NCBI RefSeq assembly: GCF_051465645.1
Contig: NZ_CP195790.1
Coordinates: forward strand, 2,666,001 to 2,730,000
DNA: 64,000 nucleotides
Reading direction: 5' to 3'
Source of the DNA: Planctomicrobium sp051465645
GTDB lineage: Bacteria > Planctomycetota > Planctomycetia > Planctomycetales > Planctomycetaceae
The notes below the pieces were generated by a model, which did not search any database, was not told the origin of the DNA, and worked only from the letters and a program-made list of their open reading frames with translations. Numbering within the stretch: position 1 is the first letter of the stretch; each line of letters begins with the position of its first letter. Made by a program: the position numbers and the translations under genes. Positions 8,725-18,118 of this stretch are shown in pieces.

Positions 8725-9891
8725 CTAGTAGCGGAACCCCATGCGGGCCATGAATCCGTCTTTGACTTCGAACTTGTCACCGTATCTCCGGTACTCATTC
8801 TTTCGGTCAAAGATGTAACCTGCTTCCGCGAAGCTGGTCAGCCATCCGGTTTCCCATCGCAGACCGCCGGCAACACGCCAGTCAGCCAACTGGATTTGTG
8901 TGTCATCAGCAAATGTCTTTGGTTTCACCTGATACGCTTCGACGTGATATTCTGCTCCAACATATGCCCAGGTTGGCACTCCCATTGGCGTTCCCAGGAA
9001 CACACTGATTCGTGGTTTCGGGAAGATCAAACGAAATTCCCAGATATCGTTTGGTGTCCAGATCGCTCCGGCGTATGGCAAAATAATGCTGTCGACGCGG
9101 TCCCAGTACAGCACCCCTGCGGCCAGTGTCCACTTTGGCCCCAGCTGCCAGAATGCAACGGCGTGTGCATCGAACAGAAACGAATTGCTATCAAGGCTTG
9201 ATCGGAAATCTGTCGCGATCGAAGGATTGAAGCCCCCTTCAAATGTCCATCCGCCTACGGTCGGACTTCGAATCACCATGTCCAACCCGAAGCGATACGC
9301 TCCTCCTGGAAGATCGACGTCCGCCCCTGGCTGCTCCCCGGGACCTTGCCATGAGCGATAGCTGAACTGCGGGCCCATCAGGAATGTCCAGTTATTCCCC
9401 AAGGGCTTTGTATGGATCATCTCAGCATCAACACCGAAAACTTCGAATCCCCCATCTGCCGGGGGATAGGCCGTCGCTCGCGGGATGTATGTGAAATCGA
9501 GTCGGTGGCTCCATCCATAGCGGACAGGCTGAGGACCGTTAATCCCCCTCATGTAGTACCCATTCGGGACCTGTGACATGTACGGCTGAACGGCCCCGCC
9601 AGAAAATGGATCCTGAATCGGAGCAGGGTATCCCCCCTGATTCATAAACGGATCGACACCGTTGTACTGCTGGACCTGCTGCACCGGAACCGAAGCGCCG
9701 GTGTTCACAATCTGGCCAGTCCCTCCACCAAAGTAGGGAGAGCCATTGGTGCTATACGAGTAGTCTGGACTCTGCGCCCGAGTGACCCAGGCGGACTCGT
9801 CCTGTAATGCCTGATGAAATGGTGACTCATTTTCCAGTCCTGCCGAACCAGGCAACAATGTCGCCAGAAGGAGCATGAAGGGAGTGGTCAC
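8725..9891 (-). CDS. putative outer-membrane beta-barrel protein (DUF6268-like)
   Basis: 388 residues. The N-terminal hydrophobic signal ends near GSAGLE. A Gly/Gln/Pro-rich low-complexity linker (residues ~40-110) follows. The rest is a series of alternating amphipathic strands rich in Trp, Tyr and Gly, for example HRLDFTYIP and WTLAAGVLYWDR, ending in the aromatic RMGFRY. A final aromatic residue is the usual outer-membrane barrel insertion signal. The pattern resembles DUF6268 barrels of Planctomycetes, but that name is from memory of the pattern, not a search. The gene stands alone on the minus strand with its promoter in the long region upstream. Confidence 0.7.
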   Translation of the reverse strand: MTTPFMLLLATLLPGSAGLENESPFHQALQDESAWVTRAQSPDYSYSTNGSPYFGGGTGQIVNTGASVPVQQVQQYNGVDPFMNQGGYPAPIQDPFSGGAVQPYMSQVPNGYYMRGINGPQPVRYGWSHRLDFTYIPRATAYPPADGGFEVFGVDAEMIHTKPLGNNWTFLMGPQFSYRSWQGPGEQPGADVDLPGGAYRFGLDMVIRSPTVGGWTFEGGFNPSIATDFRSSLDSNSFLFDAHAVAFWQLGPKWTLAAGVLYWDRVDSIILPYAGAIWTPNDIWEFRLIFPKPRISVFLGTPMGVPTWAYVGAEYHVEAYQVKPKTFADDTQIQLADWRVAGGLRWETGWLTSFAEAGYIFDRKNEYRRYGDKFEVKDGFMARMGFRY

Positions 9892-10186
9892 AAGGGCACC
9901 TTAGAATCGAAAGGAAGCGAAAGACGCAATCATCGGCAAGAACTGCCGGATCGGCGGATTCTTCGGGAAATCGTCAAATGCGTCAAGATCGAGTGAAAGC
10001 GTCCACTCGGATACGATTCTCTCCCTCTGGCAATGCAATTCGGCACAGCCATCACGTAGCGCAAGCAATTATCACAAAAGAGGTTACAAAACAACACACA
10101 CTTAAGTAACGTAGGCGATCTGAGTAAAATCGCCGTAACTGGCGAGCGAACGATTGAAGTTCTCACCACGAAAAAAGATGCAATTT

Positions 10187-10200
10187 CAGGGAGATCCCTG
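10187..10200 (-). terminator. possible minus-strand hairpin terminator
   Basis: CAGGG pairs with CCCTG around AGAT. Read on the minus strand, a run of six T follows 14 bases after the stem (10171-10176), a looser distance than usual. It could end the trpS transcript. Confidence 0.35.
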
Positions 10201-10210
10201 CTCCGCGGGC

Positions 10211-10280
10211 ATGGATTGGCTCAGGATGGTTTGCTCCTGAGATCAGGGAGCAGACCACCCTTCAGCATGCCAATCCGAGG
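10211..10280. repeat. long imperfect inverted repeat downstream of trpS
   Basis: GGATTGGC near 10213 pairs with GCCAATCC near 10270. The inner arm TGGTTTGCTCC pairs with GGGAGCAGACCA through a G-U tolerant stem. The whole forms a hairpin of roughly 65 bases with small bulges and a short apical loop. It may be a transcript-end structure or a small folded RNA; no family was recognised. Confidence 0.5.
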
Positions 10281-10383
10281 GAGAAACGCCGAGGAGATCC
10301 CGTCGCGGACGTTGGCCCTACGACAGGAATTCAACTGATTCACACACAACCCATTGAGTACACAGACCTCAACTCAAACGGCC

Positions 10384-11373
10384 TTAGTTGACGGCGCTTG
10401 CAGGGGTGGCTCGCAGTCCACAGGCTGTTCGCGCACGTTCCAGGACCAGCTTGGCCTTTTCTCGAGCTTTGATCGCACTGGCCCGTAAGACGTCTTCGAC
10501 TTCCTCAAGGTGAGTTTCGAGGTAAGCCCGTTTTTCTCGAGCCTCGGCGAAATGCTCCATCGCTTTGTCGTAAAGAGCCTGTTTTGCTTCACCATACCCC
10601 ATGCCCCCCGCCCGGTATCGGTCGGCCAGCGCGGCCTGTTCTTCAGGGGAAGCGAAGAGTTTGTAGAGGGCATAGACCGAGTCGGTCTCTGGATTCTTTG
10701 GATCTTCCATCGGAGTGGAATCCGTTTTGATTGCCATGAACTTCTTCCGAAGTTTCTTGGCCGGTTCGAAGATTTCGATCGTGTTTCCGTAACTCTTAGA
10801 CATCTTTTCGCCGTCAGTACCTGGGACTTTTGAAGTCTCGGCAATGACGTGTGCCTCAGGAAGAACGAAAACTTCCGTCTGGTAAATGTGATTAAACCGC
10901 TGAGCGAGATCGCGCGTCACTTCGAGGTGCTGAATCTGGTCCTGACCAACCGGAACAAGATTGCTGTCATACGCCAGAATGTCCGCAGCCATGAGAACCG
11001 GATAGGTAAACAAACCGGCGTCGGCAGCGATCCCTTTGGCCAGCTTGTCTTTATAGGCGTGACACTTTTCCAGCAGACTCATCTGGGTGACGGTCATCAG
11101 CAGCCACGTCAGTTCCGTCACTTCCGGGACATCCGACTGACGAAACAGCGTCGCTTTTTCAGGGTCGAGCCCCAATGCCAACAGATCGAGTGCAGCGTTC
11201 AGAGTATAATCCTGCAGATCCGCAGGATTTCGAACGGTCGTCAACGCGTGCAAATCGGCAATAAAATAGAAGGCTTGCTCATTGTTCTGCAGCGCGATGT
11301 ACTGACGGATTGCTCCGAAGTAGTTTCCGAGATGGAATCGGCCAGTTGGTTGAATTCCGGAGAGCACTCGCAT
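10384..11373 (-). CDS. trpS: tryptophanyl-tRNA synthetase
   Basis: 329 residues, normal for the bacterial short form. It charges tRNA-Trp with tryptophan. The class I signatures are the HIGH-type HLGN at residues 14-17, within SGIQPTGRFHLGNYFGAI, and GEKMSKSYGN near residue 190. ATP- and Trp-site segments such as YPVLMAADILAYD and VPVGQDQIQHLEVTRD are also present. The extreme C-terminus is helical and basic, as is common. It appears monocistronic. Confidence 0.96.
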   Translation of the reverse strand: MRVLSGIQPTGRFHLGNYFGAIRQYIALQNNEQAFYFIADLHALTTVRNPADLQDYTLNAALDLLALGLDPEKATLFRQSDVPEVTELTWLLMTVTQMSLLEKCHAYKDKLAKGIAADAGLFTYPVLMAADILAYDSNLVPVGQDQIQHLEVTRDLAQRFNHIYQTEVFVLPEAHVIAETSKVPGTDGEKMSKSYGNTIEIFEPAKKLRKKFMAIKTDSTPMEDPKNPETDSVYALYKLFASPEEQAALADRYRAGGMGYGEAKQALYDKAMEHFAEAREKRAYLETHLEEVEDVLRASAIKAREKAKLVLERARTACGLRATPASAVN

Positions 11374-11895
11374 GAAACATCATCTTTCGATCGGATTCAG
11401 CCTCGAGACCGGCGTCTGGACCGGACGCCATGTTCACCGAGACTGCGACTTGAACACTGCCATTTCGTACACAGTGTAATCTTCCTGCTCGACTCTGCAG
11501 CCGATCGGGAGGATTAAACGGGAAAACAGAGAGAGAGCCTTGATCCGCAATGGTTTAACTGATCAACCATGCTGCATTCGTTGACGAGGCGTCACTGTTC
11601 TCAATAAGCTGGAAGGGTATGTAATTAACGGATTTATCCGCGTGACTCTCAATAATCGAGAGTCAAACAAGAATGAGGCGACACGGACCGGCATTTTGCT
11701 GAAAAGTGGTGAATCATACAGGATCAATCCCTCTGCATTGCATAACAGGATTCGAGTTCAAGAGGATTCACACCTCGCACTCCGGCACCTGCGATCCCGT
11801 TCAAATGCAACAGGATCGAAGTCGGAGTCGACACTGAAGCCGCTCAATTTCCTGCCATTTATTGATATTTTTCATTCCAAAGCGGAATCCGCTCC
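11374..11895. other. intergenic region upstream of the giant haem/dehydrogenase gene
   Basis: About 520 bases between divergent trpS and the next gene. It holds an AT-rich stretch near 11618-11640 and a short GGCGTC/GACGCC hairpin near 11410-11430. No coding potential or RNA gene was recognised. Confidence 0.4.
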
Positions 11896-14800
11896 ATGAT
11901 ATCACGCTGGTGCTTACCACAAATTCGAGCCTGCAAAACGATTCGTCGCCTGCAGGTGATGTTGACAATTGCCGTGGGGATCATGATCTCGCAGACGGCC
12001 ATTGCCGACGACGCCAAGTTTGAACTCAAAGAAGGAGACCGGGTGCTCTTTCTGGGTTCGGAGTTAGTCGAGCAGGACATCAAACACAATCTGCTGGAAG
12101 CCGCCCTTTCCGCACATTGGGCCAATCGGACGATTTCATTCCGCAACATGGGTTGGGCCGGCGATGACCCAACCGGGATTGCTCGCGGGTACTTTGGGGG
12201 AGCAACCGAGGGTCATAAACGCCTGCTGGAAGAAGTCGATCGCCTAAAGCCGACGATCATCTTCGTGGCGTATGGAGAAAATGGAGCCGCTGAAGGGGCC
12301 GCAGGTCTCCCACGTTTCATGGAGACCTATACAAAACTCATCAACGACCTGAAGACACGCACCGCCCGAATCGTCATTGTTTCTCCGCCACCTGCAGAAC
12401 GACTTCCATCGCCGCTTCCAAACCCGGATCAACTCAATGAGAATCGCAAAGCCGTCGCTCAGAAGCTGAAGGAATTCGCAGACGCAGGCGGGTACCTGTA
12501 TCTCGACCTGTTCGATCCAATCAAAGCCGTTTTTGATGCGGATCACGAAGCGTTGACCTTCGATACAATTCGTTTCAATGCCGCAGGATATGCACTCATT
12601 GCTGAAACTGTCCTGAAGCAACTCAATGTTCCAGCAGACGCCGTGAAAAAGCCGGATCCGACACTGGTCGATCTGATTCGCAAAAAGAACGACCTGTATT
12701 TTCACCGCTACCGCCCGCAGAACGAAACTTATCTGCGTGGTTTCCGGCAACACGAACAAGGACAGAACGCGAAAGAGATTTCGGAATTCGATCCTTTAAT
12801 TCAACGAACTGAAGAACAGATTGCTGCATTCCTGCAAGGAAAACCTGCTCCGCCATCAATCGTTTTGCCAGAGCCGGCACCGCTCGCATTCCAGCCGCTG
12901 AGCCCTGAAGATCAGAAGGCCACATTCAAGATGGCCGATGGTCTGCAGATCGAGGTCTTCGCAGCAGAGCCGCTCGTCGCGAACCCGATTCACATGAACT
13001 TCGATAGTCGTGGACGATTATGGGTGGCCAGCAGCCCGATTTATCCACAGCTGCGACCGGGTGCGGCACCCAGCGATTACATTGCCATTCTGGAAGATAC
13101 CAATGGAGATGGAGTTGCCGACAAGAAGACGATTTTTGCCGACGGTCTTTTGATTCCGACCGCGGTTCTCCCTGACGAAAAGGGGGGGGCATTCATCGCG
13201 AACTCAACCGAATTGATCCACGTCGCAGACACCGATGGAGATGGAATCGGCGATGAGAGACGGGTCCTCCTCTCCGGATTTGGAACCGAAGATACCCATC
13301 ACATCCTGCACACCTTCCGCTGGAGTCCGGACTCCTTACTCTGCTTCAACCAGTCCATCTACATCCACAGTCAACTGGAAACTCCCTACGGTGTCGAACA
13401 GATGCTCGGCTCAGGAATCTGGCGTTATCGTCAGGGCACTGCGCGAGCGAACACCGTGATGTTTGGACTGGTCAACCCATGGGGCCATATCTACGACGAC
13501 TGGGGTCAGAACTTTGCTACCGATGGTGCTGGCGGAGAAGGGATCAACTATGTCTTCCCAGGTTCTGCATTTGTCAGCGCCGTTGGATACGACCGCATCC
13601 TGCACGGCATGAATCCCGGGCAGCCAAAACACTGCGGTTTGGAAATCGTGACAGGTACACATTTCCCTGCCGACTGGCAGAATTCTCTGATCGCTGCTGA
13701 CTTCCGCGGAAACCGGATCAATCGATTCAAGCTCGCTCCACACGGATCGGGATATGTCTCAAACCAGCACGAAGACCTTCTGACTTCCAGCGACCGAGCA
13801 TTTCGGCCTGTCGACCTGAAGATGGGACCAGATGGGGCTATCTATATCGCCGACTGGCACGATTCGATCATCAATCACGGGGAAGTCGACTTCCGCGATC
13901 CACGTCGAGACGATCGCCACGGTCGTATCTGGAAAGTGACCGTGAAAGGTCAAAAAGCAACGACTCCGCCAAACTTCGAAAAGGCATCGATTCCCGAGTT
14001 GCTGGCAATGCTGACTCTGCCAGAGCAATGGACACGCCAGATGGCCCGCGTGCATCTGACGAATCGAAATCACGAAGAAGTCGCAACTGCGACGAAAGAA
14101 TGGGTCGCCAAACTGGATCCGAAAGATCCACGTTTTGAGCAATTACGACTCGAAGCACTCTGGGTCAGTCAGGGGATTAATCAAATCCCCGCTGAATTAC
14201 TCACTGCGATTTTGAAGTCGCCTGACCATCGTGCCCGAGCCGCCGGCGTGCGTGCATTATCACAATCATCTCACGAAAAATTCGGGCTGGCTGCAGAGTA
14301 TCCGGTTCTGGAATCACTGACAGCGGCCATTGCTGATCCTCATCCTCAGGTTCGACTCGAAGCAGTCAATGCACTGCGAGATATTGGAACCGCTCAAGCT
14401 GCCGAGATCGCCACTCGGGCACTCGATCAGGAGATCGACACGAACATTGATTACGCATTGTATCTGACAATGCGAAAGACACAGTCAGAATGGTTACCAC
14501 GACTGGAGAATGGTCAGGCTGAGTTCGCTGGCAATCTCAACAAGACGCTCTTCGTATTAAAGGCAATTGACAATGCCGCAGCGTTGAAGCCACTCATGGC
14601 CTTGCTGACCTCAGGGCAGATCCCGGCCGATCGCCTGAATGATGTTCTCGTGACAATCGGAAAGTTTGCTGGAAAGGTTGAAGTCAAGATTCTGTTTGAT
14701 CGAGCCATCTCCAATCAGGAAGAACGAGAAGCTCAACTGAATGCACTCGTGACTGCGGCTCAACGTCGACAAGTCACCCCTGAAGGCGATTTATCTGCTC

Positions 14801-16140
14801 TTGAGAAGTTGATGGACACACCTCAAGGTTTGCGTCTGATCGGACTCTGGAAGCAGAAGCAGTTCAAACCAAAACTGATTGAGATCGTTCGCGATGACAA
14901 ACAGTCAACACCCGTCCGTCACGGAGCCGTCGACGCACTGCGCTGGCTCGAAGAAAAGGACGTTCTTGACCAGTTTGCAGCAGATAAAACCCTCGCTCTC
15001 CCGTTCCGTAGACTCGCGGTCATCAACCTGATTCCATTGTCGGAAACACAGGCAGCGACTCGCGCAGTTGAAATTTTCACTGTTGCCACTGAGCAGCAAA
15101 ACGCCGAGATGGGCTACATCCTCGATGCGTTCTTAAGTGCGAAGAACGGCCCGGAACGACTGGCGATCGCTCTCCTCGACAAGAAGGTCCCTCCACATCT
15201 GGCGACGCTGGCAATTCGCAAAGGAGACTCCACGGGAACTCGTGCCATTCCCCTTGTAAATTCCATGAGGAAAGCTGGGGGTCTGGCAATGGTTTCAAAG
15301 ACCCTGACCCCTGAAGAACTGAACGCCCTGCAAGAGTCCGTGACCAAGAACGGTGATCCGGTTCGTGGGCAGGAAATCTATCGCAGAAAAGACCTCGCCT
15401 GTGTGACATGCCACTCGATCGGCGGGGCAGGCGGACTGGTTGGACCGGATATGCTTTCGCTGGGTGCAAGTTCCCCATTGGACTACATCATCCAGTCACT
15501 GCTGGAACCTTCCGCGAAAATCAAAGAAGGGTATCACACCGTTTCCATCGCGACTGTGGAAGGAAAAGTGATCAACGGAGTCATCGTCCGCGAAGGAACA
15601 GATGATCTCGTCATACGTGATGCTCAGAATAAGGAAGTCGCAATTCCGAAGGGAGATATTGATGAGCGTGCCAACAGCCCGACATCGATGATGCCTGCGG
15701 ATCTCACTTCAAAACTTCCACGAGACGAATTCGTCGATCTGGTTGCGTATCTGAGTTCCCTGGGGAAGGACGGCCCATACAAAGTCCCGCAAAACCGATT
15801 CGTCCGACGCTGGTTGAAGAAGGATGGCACAGAACTGACGAGTCGCGTCGATGGGACCATCAAAGTTGACGAGGTTCCAGAACGAACAATCTCGTTTACT
15901 ATCAACGTCACAACGGCTGGCAAGATCGGGCTCAAACCAAATCACCGTCTGGCGTTGTATCTTGTGCATGGTGACGGAAATCAGGACCTGCTTTCAGAAG
16001 AGGCCGTGACGGTCCTCGATCTTCCTGCCGGATTACACACATTCCATCTGAGCATGTTCAAACATCGCCGTGATCCGGTTTCGATCGAAATCGTCGATGT
16101 CGACGGATCAACGGGGCGAGCAGAACCTGTGAACCGGTAA
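11896..16140 (+). CDS. PVC-type SGNH-like / membrane-bound dehydrogenase / HEAT / CxxCH cytochrome fusion
   Basis: A 1414-residue exported protein. A signal segment (~16-37) ends in TAIADDA. Residues ~40-245 follow the SGNH-hydrolase pattern typical of these fusions (RNMGWAGD, YGENGAAEG, PPPAE). Residues ~330-690 form the beta-propeller 'membrane-bound dehydrogenase' domain, with FDSRGRLWVASSP, LEDTNGDGVADK and DGAIYIADWHDS. HEAT-like helical repeats cover ~700-1130. A haem c site, CVTCH, lies near residues 1168-1172 with the distal GLVGPDM, followed by a C-terminal domain. The canonical SGNH Asp-x-x-His is replaced by DTIR, so the first domain probably lacks hydrolase activity. Family members are thought to act in periplasmic oxidation; the substrate is unknown. 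Confidence 0.88.
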   Translation: MISRWCLPQIRACKTIRRLQVMLTIAVGIMISQTAIADDAKFELKEGDRVLFLGSELVEQDIKHNLLEAALSAHWANRTISFRNMGWAGDDPTGIARGYFGGATEGHKRLLEEVDRLKPTIIFVAYGENGAAEGAAGLPRFMETYTKLINDLKTRTARIVIVSPPPAERLPSPLPNPDQLNENRKAVAQKLKEFADAGGYLYLDLFDPIKAVFDADHEALTFDTIRFNAAGYALIAETVLKQLNVPADAVKKPDPTLVDLIRKKNDLYFHRYRPQNETYLRGFRQHEQGQNAKEISEFDPLIQRTEEQIAAFLQGKPAPPSIVLPEPAPLAFQPLSPEDQKATFKMADGLQIEVFAAEPLVANPIHMNFDSRGRLWVASSPIYPQLRPGAAPSDYIAILEDTNGDGVADKKTIFADGLLIPTAVLPDEKGGAFIANSTELIHVADTDGDGIGDERRVLLSGFGTEDTHHILHTFRWSPDSLLCFNQSIYIHSQLETPYGVEQMLGSGIWRYRQGTARANTVMFGLVNPWGHIYDDWGQNFATDGAGGEGINYVFPGSAFVSAVGYDRILHGMNPGQPKHCGLEIVTGTHFPADWQNSLIAADFRGNRINRFKLAPHGSGYVSNQHEDLLTSSDRAFRPVDLKMGPDGAIYIADWHDSIINHGEVDFRDPRRDDRHGRIWKVTVKGQKATTPPNFEKASIPELLAMLTLPEQWTRQMARVHLTNRNHEEVATATKEWVAKLDPKDPRFEQLRLEALWVSQGINQIPAELLTAILKSPDHRARAAGVRALSQSSHEKFGLAAEYPVLESLTAAIADPHPQVRLEAVNALRDIGTAQAAEIATRALDQEIDTNIDYALYLTMRKTQSEWLPRLENGQAEFAGNLNKTLFVLKAIDNAAALKPLMALLTSGQIPADRLNDVLVTIGKFAGKVEVKILFDRAISNQEEREAQLNALVTAAQRRQVTPEGDLSALEKLMDTPQGLRLIGLWKQKQFKPKLIEIVRDDKQSTPVRHGAVDALRWLEEKDVLDQFAADKTLALPFRRLAVINLIPLSETQAATRAVEIFTVATEQQNAEMGYILDAFLSAKNGPERLAIALLDKKVPPHLATLAIRKGDSTGTRAIPLVNSMRKAGGLAMVSKTLTPEELNALQESVTKNGDPVRGQEIYRRKDLACVTCHSIGGAGGLVGPDMLSLGASSPLDYIIQSLLEPSAKIKEGYHTVSIATVEGKVINGVIVREGTDDLVIRDAQNKEVAIPKGDIDERANSPTSMMPADLTSKLPRDEFVDLVAYLSSLGKDGPYKVPQNRFVRRWLKKDGTELTSRVDGTIKVDEVPERTISFTINVTTAGKIGLKPNHRLALYLVHGDGNQDLLSEEAVTVLDLPAGLHTFHLSMFKHRRDPVSIEIVDVDGSTGRAEPVNR

Positions 16141-16345
16141 CCGGGATCGCTTCAGGTTTCTGAACATCCTGAAATTTGATATCTTTCATTGAACGTGGTC
16201 CACCGATCGTCGATCTGACGCTGACGTGTGACCACGTTCTTGAGTTGCCAGATCATTGTTTCCACAGGGGACTCGCAGCATTTCAACGGGATACACATCC
16301 CGCCCCTGCAGTGAATCTGGCATCAGCCCCCCGGGAGACACGTTC

Positions 16346-17716
16346 GTGGCGGATGAAAACAAATGGGCAGGTGAGTGCTATCGTCGCGGAAACGATGCGA
16401 TGCAAAAACAGAACTGGGATCTCGCAGTTGAGATGTTCAGTTCCTGCGTAAAACTCGTCCCTGGCAACCTTCTCTATCGCCAGTTTCTCCGCAACAGCAC
16501 GAAGAAGAAATACAACGACAACGGGAAGGGTGCTGGAACGTTTGGCAAAACAAAGTTGATGGGGATTCGAAGCCGCATCAAGAAAGCCAAGCAGGCCGAG
16601 CAGTGGGAAGAGGCTTCAAAAGCAGCGGAAGAAGGTCTCTATCTGAATCCATGGGACACGCAGCTCAACGTCGAACTGGCCGAGGCTTCAACAGCTTTGG
16701 AGCGTGGAGAAATCGCCAAGTTCGCGTATATGGAAGCGATTCGATCTGACCAGAAAAATCGACAATTGTACGTCGCCCTTGCAACTCTGCTGCATTCTCG
16801 GGGAGAGTACGATGAAGCGATTAAAACCTGGGAGGTGGTTTCTCGACTGGACCCATCCGACCTGACAGCAATGCGGAAAATCACCGAACTGCAGACCGAG
16901 AAAACGACACATCGCGGTGGATACGAAGACGCCGAGAAGACACGCGATGTCATGGCGAACAAGAATGCTCTCGCGGCAAAGACCAGTGGGAACGCCGCAC
17001 CGGGCGAATCAGCTGAAGCCGATCTCAAGCACGCAATCCGTAAAGAGCCGGAACGTGTTGAGCATTACATGAAGATGGGAACGTACCTGAAACAGAATAA
17101 ACGGTTGCAGGAAGCGTATGACATTCTCGAAAAGGGTGTCGAGGTTTCCAAGAATGACCCTGCTGTCATCGAGCAACTTCAGGACGTCGAACTGCTGCTC
17201 CTGAAGGCTGAACTCGACGCTGCCAAGGAGAAGGCCAACAGCACTGGCGACGCCGAAGACCGCAAAGCTGCCGCTACAAAATCAGTCGCCCTGCGAGATC
17301 GTCGTATCGAAGTCCTTACGACCAGAGTGGAACGCTATCCGTCCAACCTGATTCTGAAGTACGAACTCGCAGAACTGTTGATGCAGTTACAGAAGTGGAC
17401 CGTCGCGATTCCGCTGCTGCAGAAATCCAGCCAGGACCCGCGACTGAAAGCCAAGTCATTCGTCGCGCTGGGCAAGTGCTTTGTTTACGACAAAAAGCTC
17501 CCTTTGGCGCGCGGTCAGTTCGAACGGGCGATTCCAGATCTCAATTCAGAATCGGATCCAGACACCTTCAAAGAATGTCATTATCTGCTTGCGAGAGTCT
17601 GTGAAGAGTTGAAAGATTTCGTCACTGCTGAAAAGCATTACGGCGAAGTTCTGGTCATTGACTACGAATACAAGGACAGCAAAGATCGTCTGGAGAAGCT
17701 CCAGGCAGGGGGATAG
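16346..17716 (+). CDS. TPR-repeat protein
   Basis: 456 residues from a GTG at 16346, with GGGAGA about 12 bases upstream. The frame extends to an ATG at 16256, but the extra 30 residues look non-coding (Ser/Pro/Arg mixture). The body is helical with tetratricopeptide spacing: LAVEMFSSCVKLVPGNLLYRQ, AKFAYMEAIRSDQKNRQLYVALA, YDEAIKTWEVVSRLDPSDLTAM, LQEAYDILEKGVEVSKNDPAVIEQL and a C-terminal pair. A Lys/Ala-rich coiled region sits near residues 290-350. There is no signal peptide, so it is probably a cytoplasmic scaffold. It follows the giant haem protein in the same direction. Confidence 0.82.
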   Translation: MADENKWAGECYRRGNDAMQKQNWDLAVEMFSSCVKLVPGNLLYRQFLRNSTKKKYNDNGKGAGTFGKTKLMGIRSRIKKAKQAEQWEEASKAAEEGLYLNPWDTQLNVELAEASTALERGEIAKFAYMEAIRSDQKNRQLYVALATLLHSRGEYDEAIKTWEVVSRLDPSDLTAMRKITELQTEKTTHRGGYEDAEKTRDVMANKNALAAKTSGNAAPGESAEADLKHAIRKEPERVEHYMKMGTYLKQNKRLQEAYDILEKGVEVSKNDPAVIEQLQDVELLLLKAELDAAKEKANSTGDAEDRKAAATKSVALRDRRIEVLTTRVERYPSNLILKYELAELLMQLQKWTVAIPLLQKSSQDPRLKAKSFVALGKCFVYDKKLPLARGQFERAIPDLNSESDPDTFKECHYLLARVCEELKDFVTAEKHYGEVLVIDYEYKDSKDRLEKLQAGG

Positions 17717-17848
17717 TCTGATCGTCCTGCCCGTTCTGCGTGGCGGTACTTCGGTCTCTCCCTGTTGAACACCTGAGAGATTGTCCGAGGATCGAGCCAA
17801 CGAAACGGGCACTTCGGGCTATTCTCAACATCGATATCGAGACAGTAC

Positions 17849-17888
17849 ACGGCGGCTTCCAGCCTATTGGATGCCGCCGTTTCCGTTT
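17849..17888 (+). terminator. hairpin terminator after the TPR gene
   Basis: A 13-base arm at 17849-17861 pairs with 17868-17880 with one internal mismatch and a GCCTAT loop. TTCCGTTT follows on the plus strand. Confidence 0.6.
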
Positions 17889-18118
17889 GCCGAACGTTTC
17901 GAACGTCAATCTATCACAGGGGTTCTATCATCGCAGACGATCCGAAGCGATCGAAGGACGCGTACCAGAAACGCCAGACAATTTCGTAAATTGCATTCAT
18001 TCTGCGTGTAGAATCAGGATGCTGGTGCGTTTCTTTATTGTGTGCGATCGGGCTCTCGCACTCTGAGATCGTCTGCAGTTCAAACCGGAATCGGGCCGGA
18101 CAGGTTGAGGAGAGATTT

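Larger units (their letters stand above)
9892..10383. other. intergenic region between trpS and the barrel gene
   Basis: About 490 bases without a gene. It contains two inverted-repeat structures (10187-10200 and 10211-10280), and the barrel gene promoter is expected to lie to their left. Confidence 0.5.

Noticed and set aside
11740..11800. GATTCGAGTTC, possible tRNA fragment
   Set aside because: No cloverleaf could be formed and no CCA-side pairing is present.
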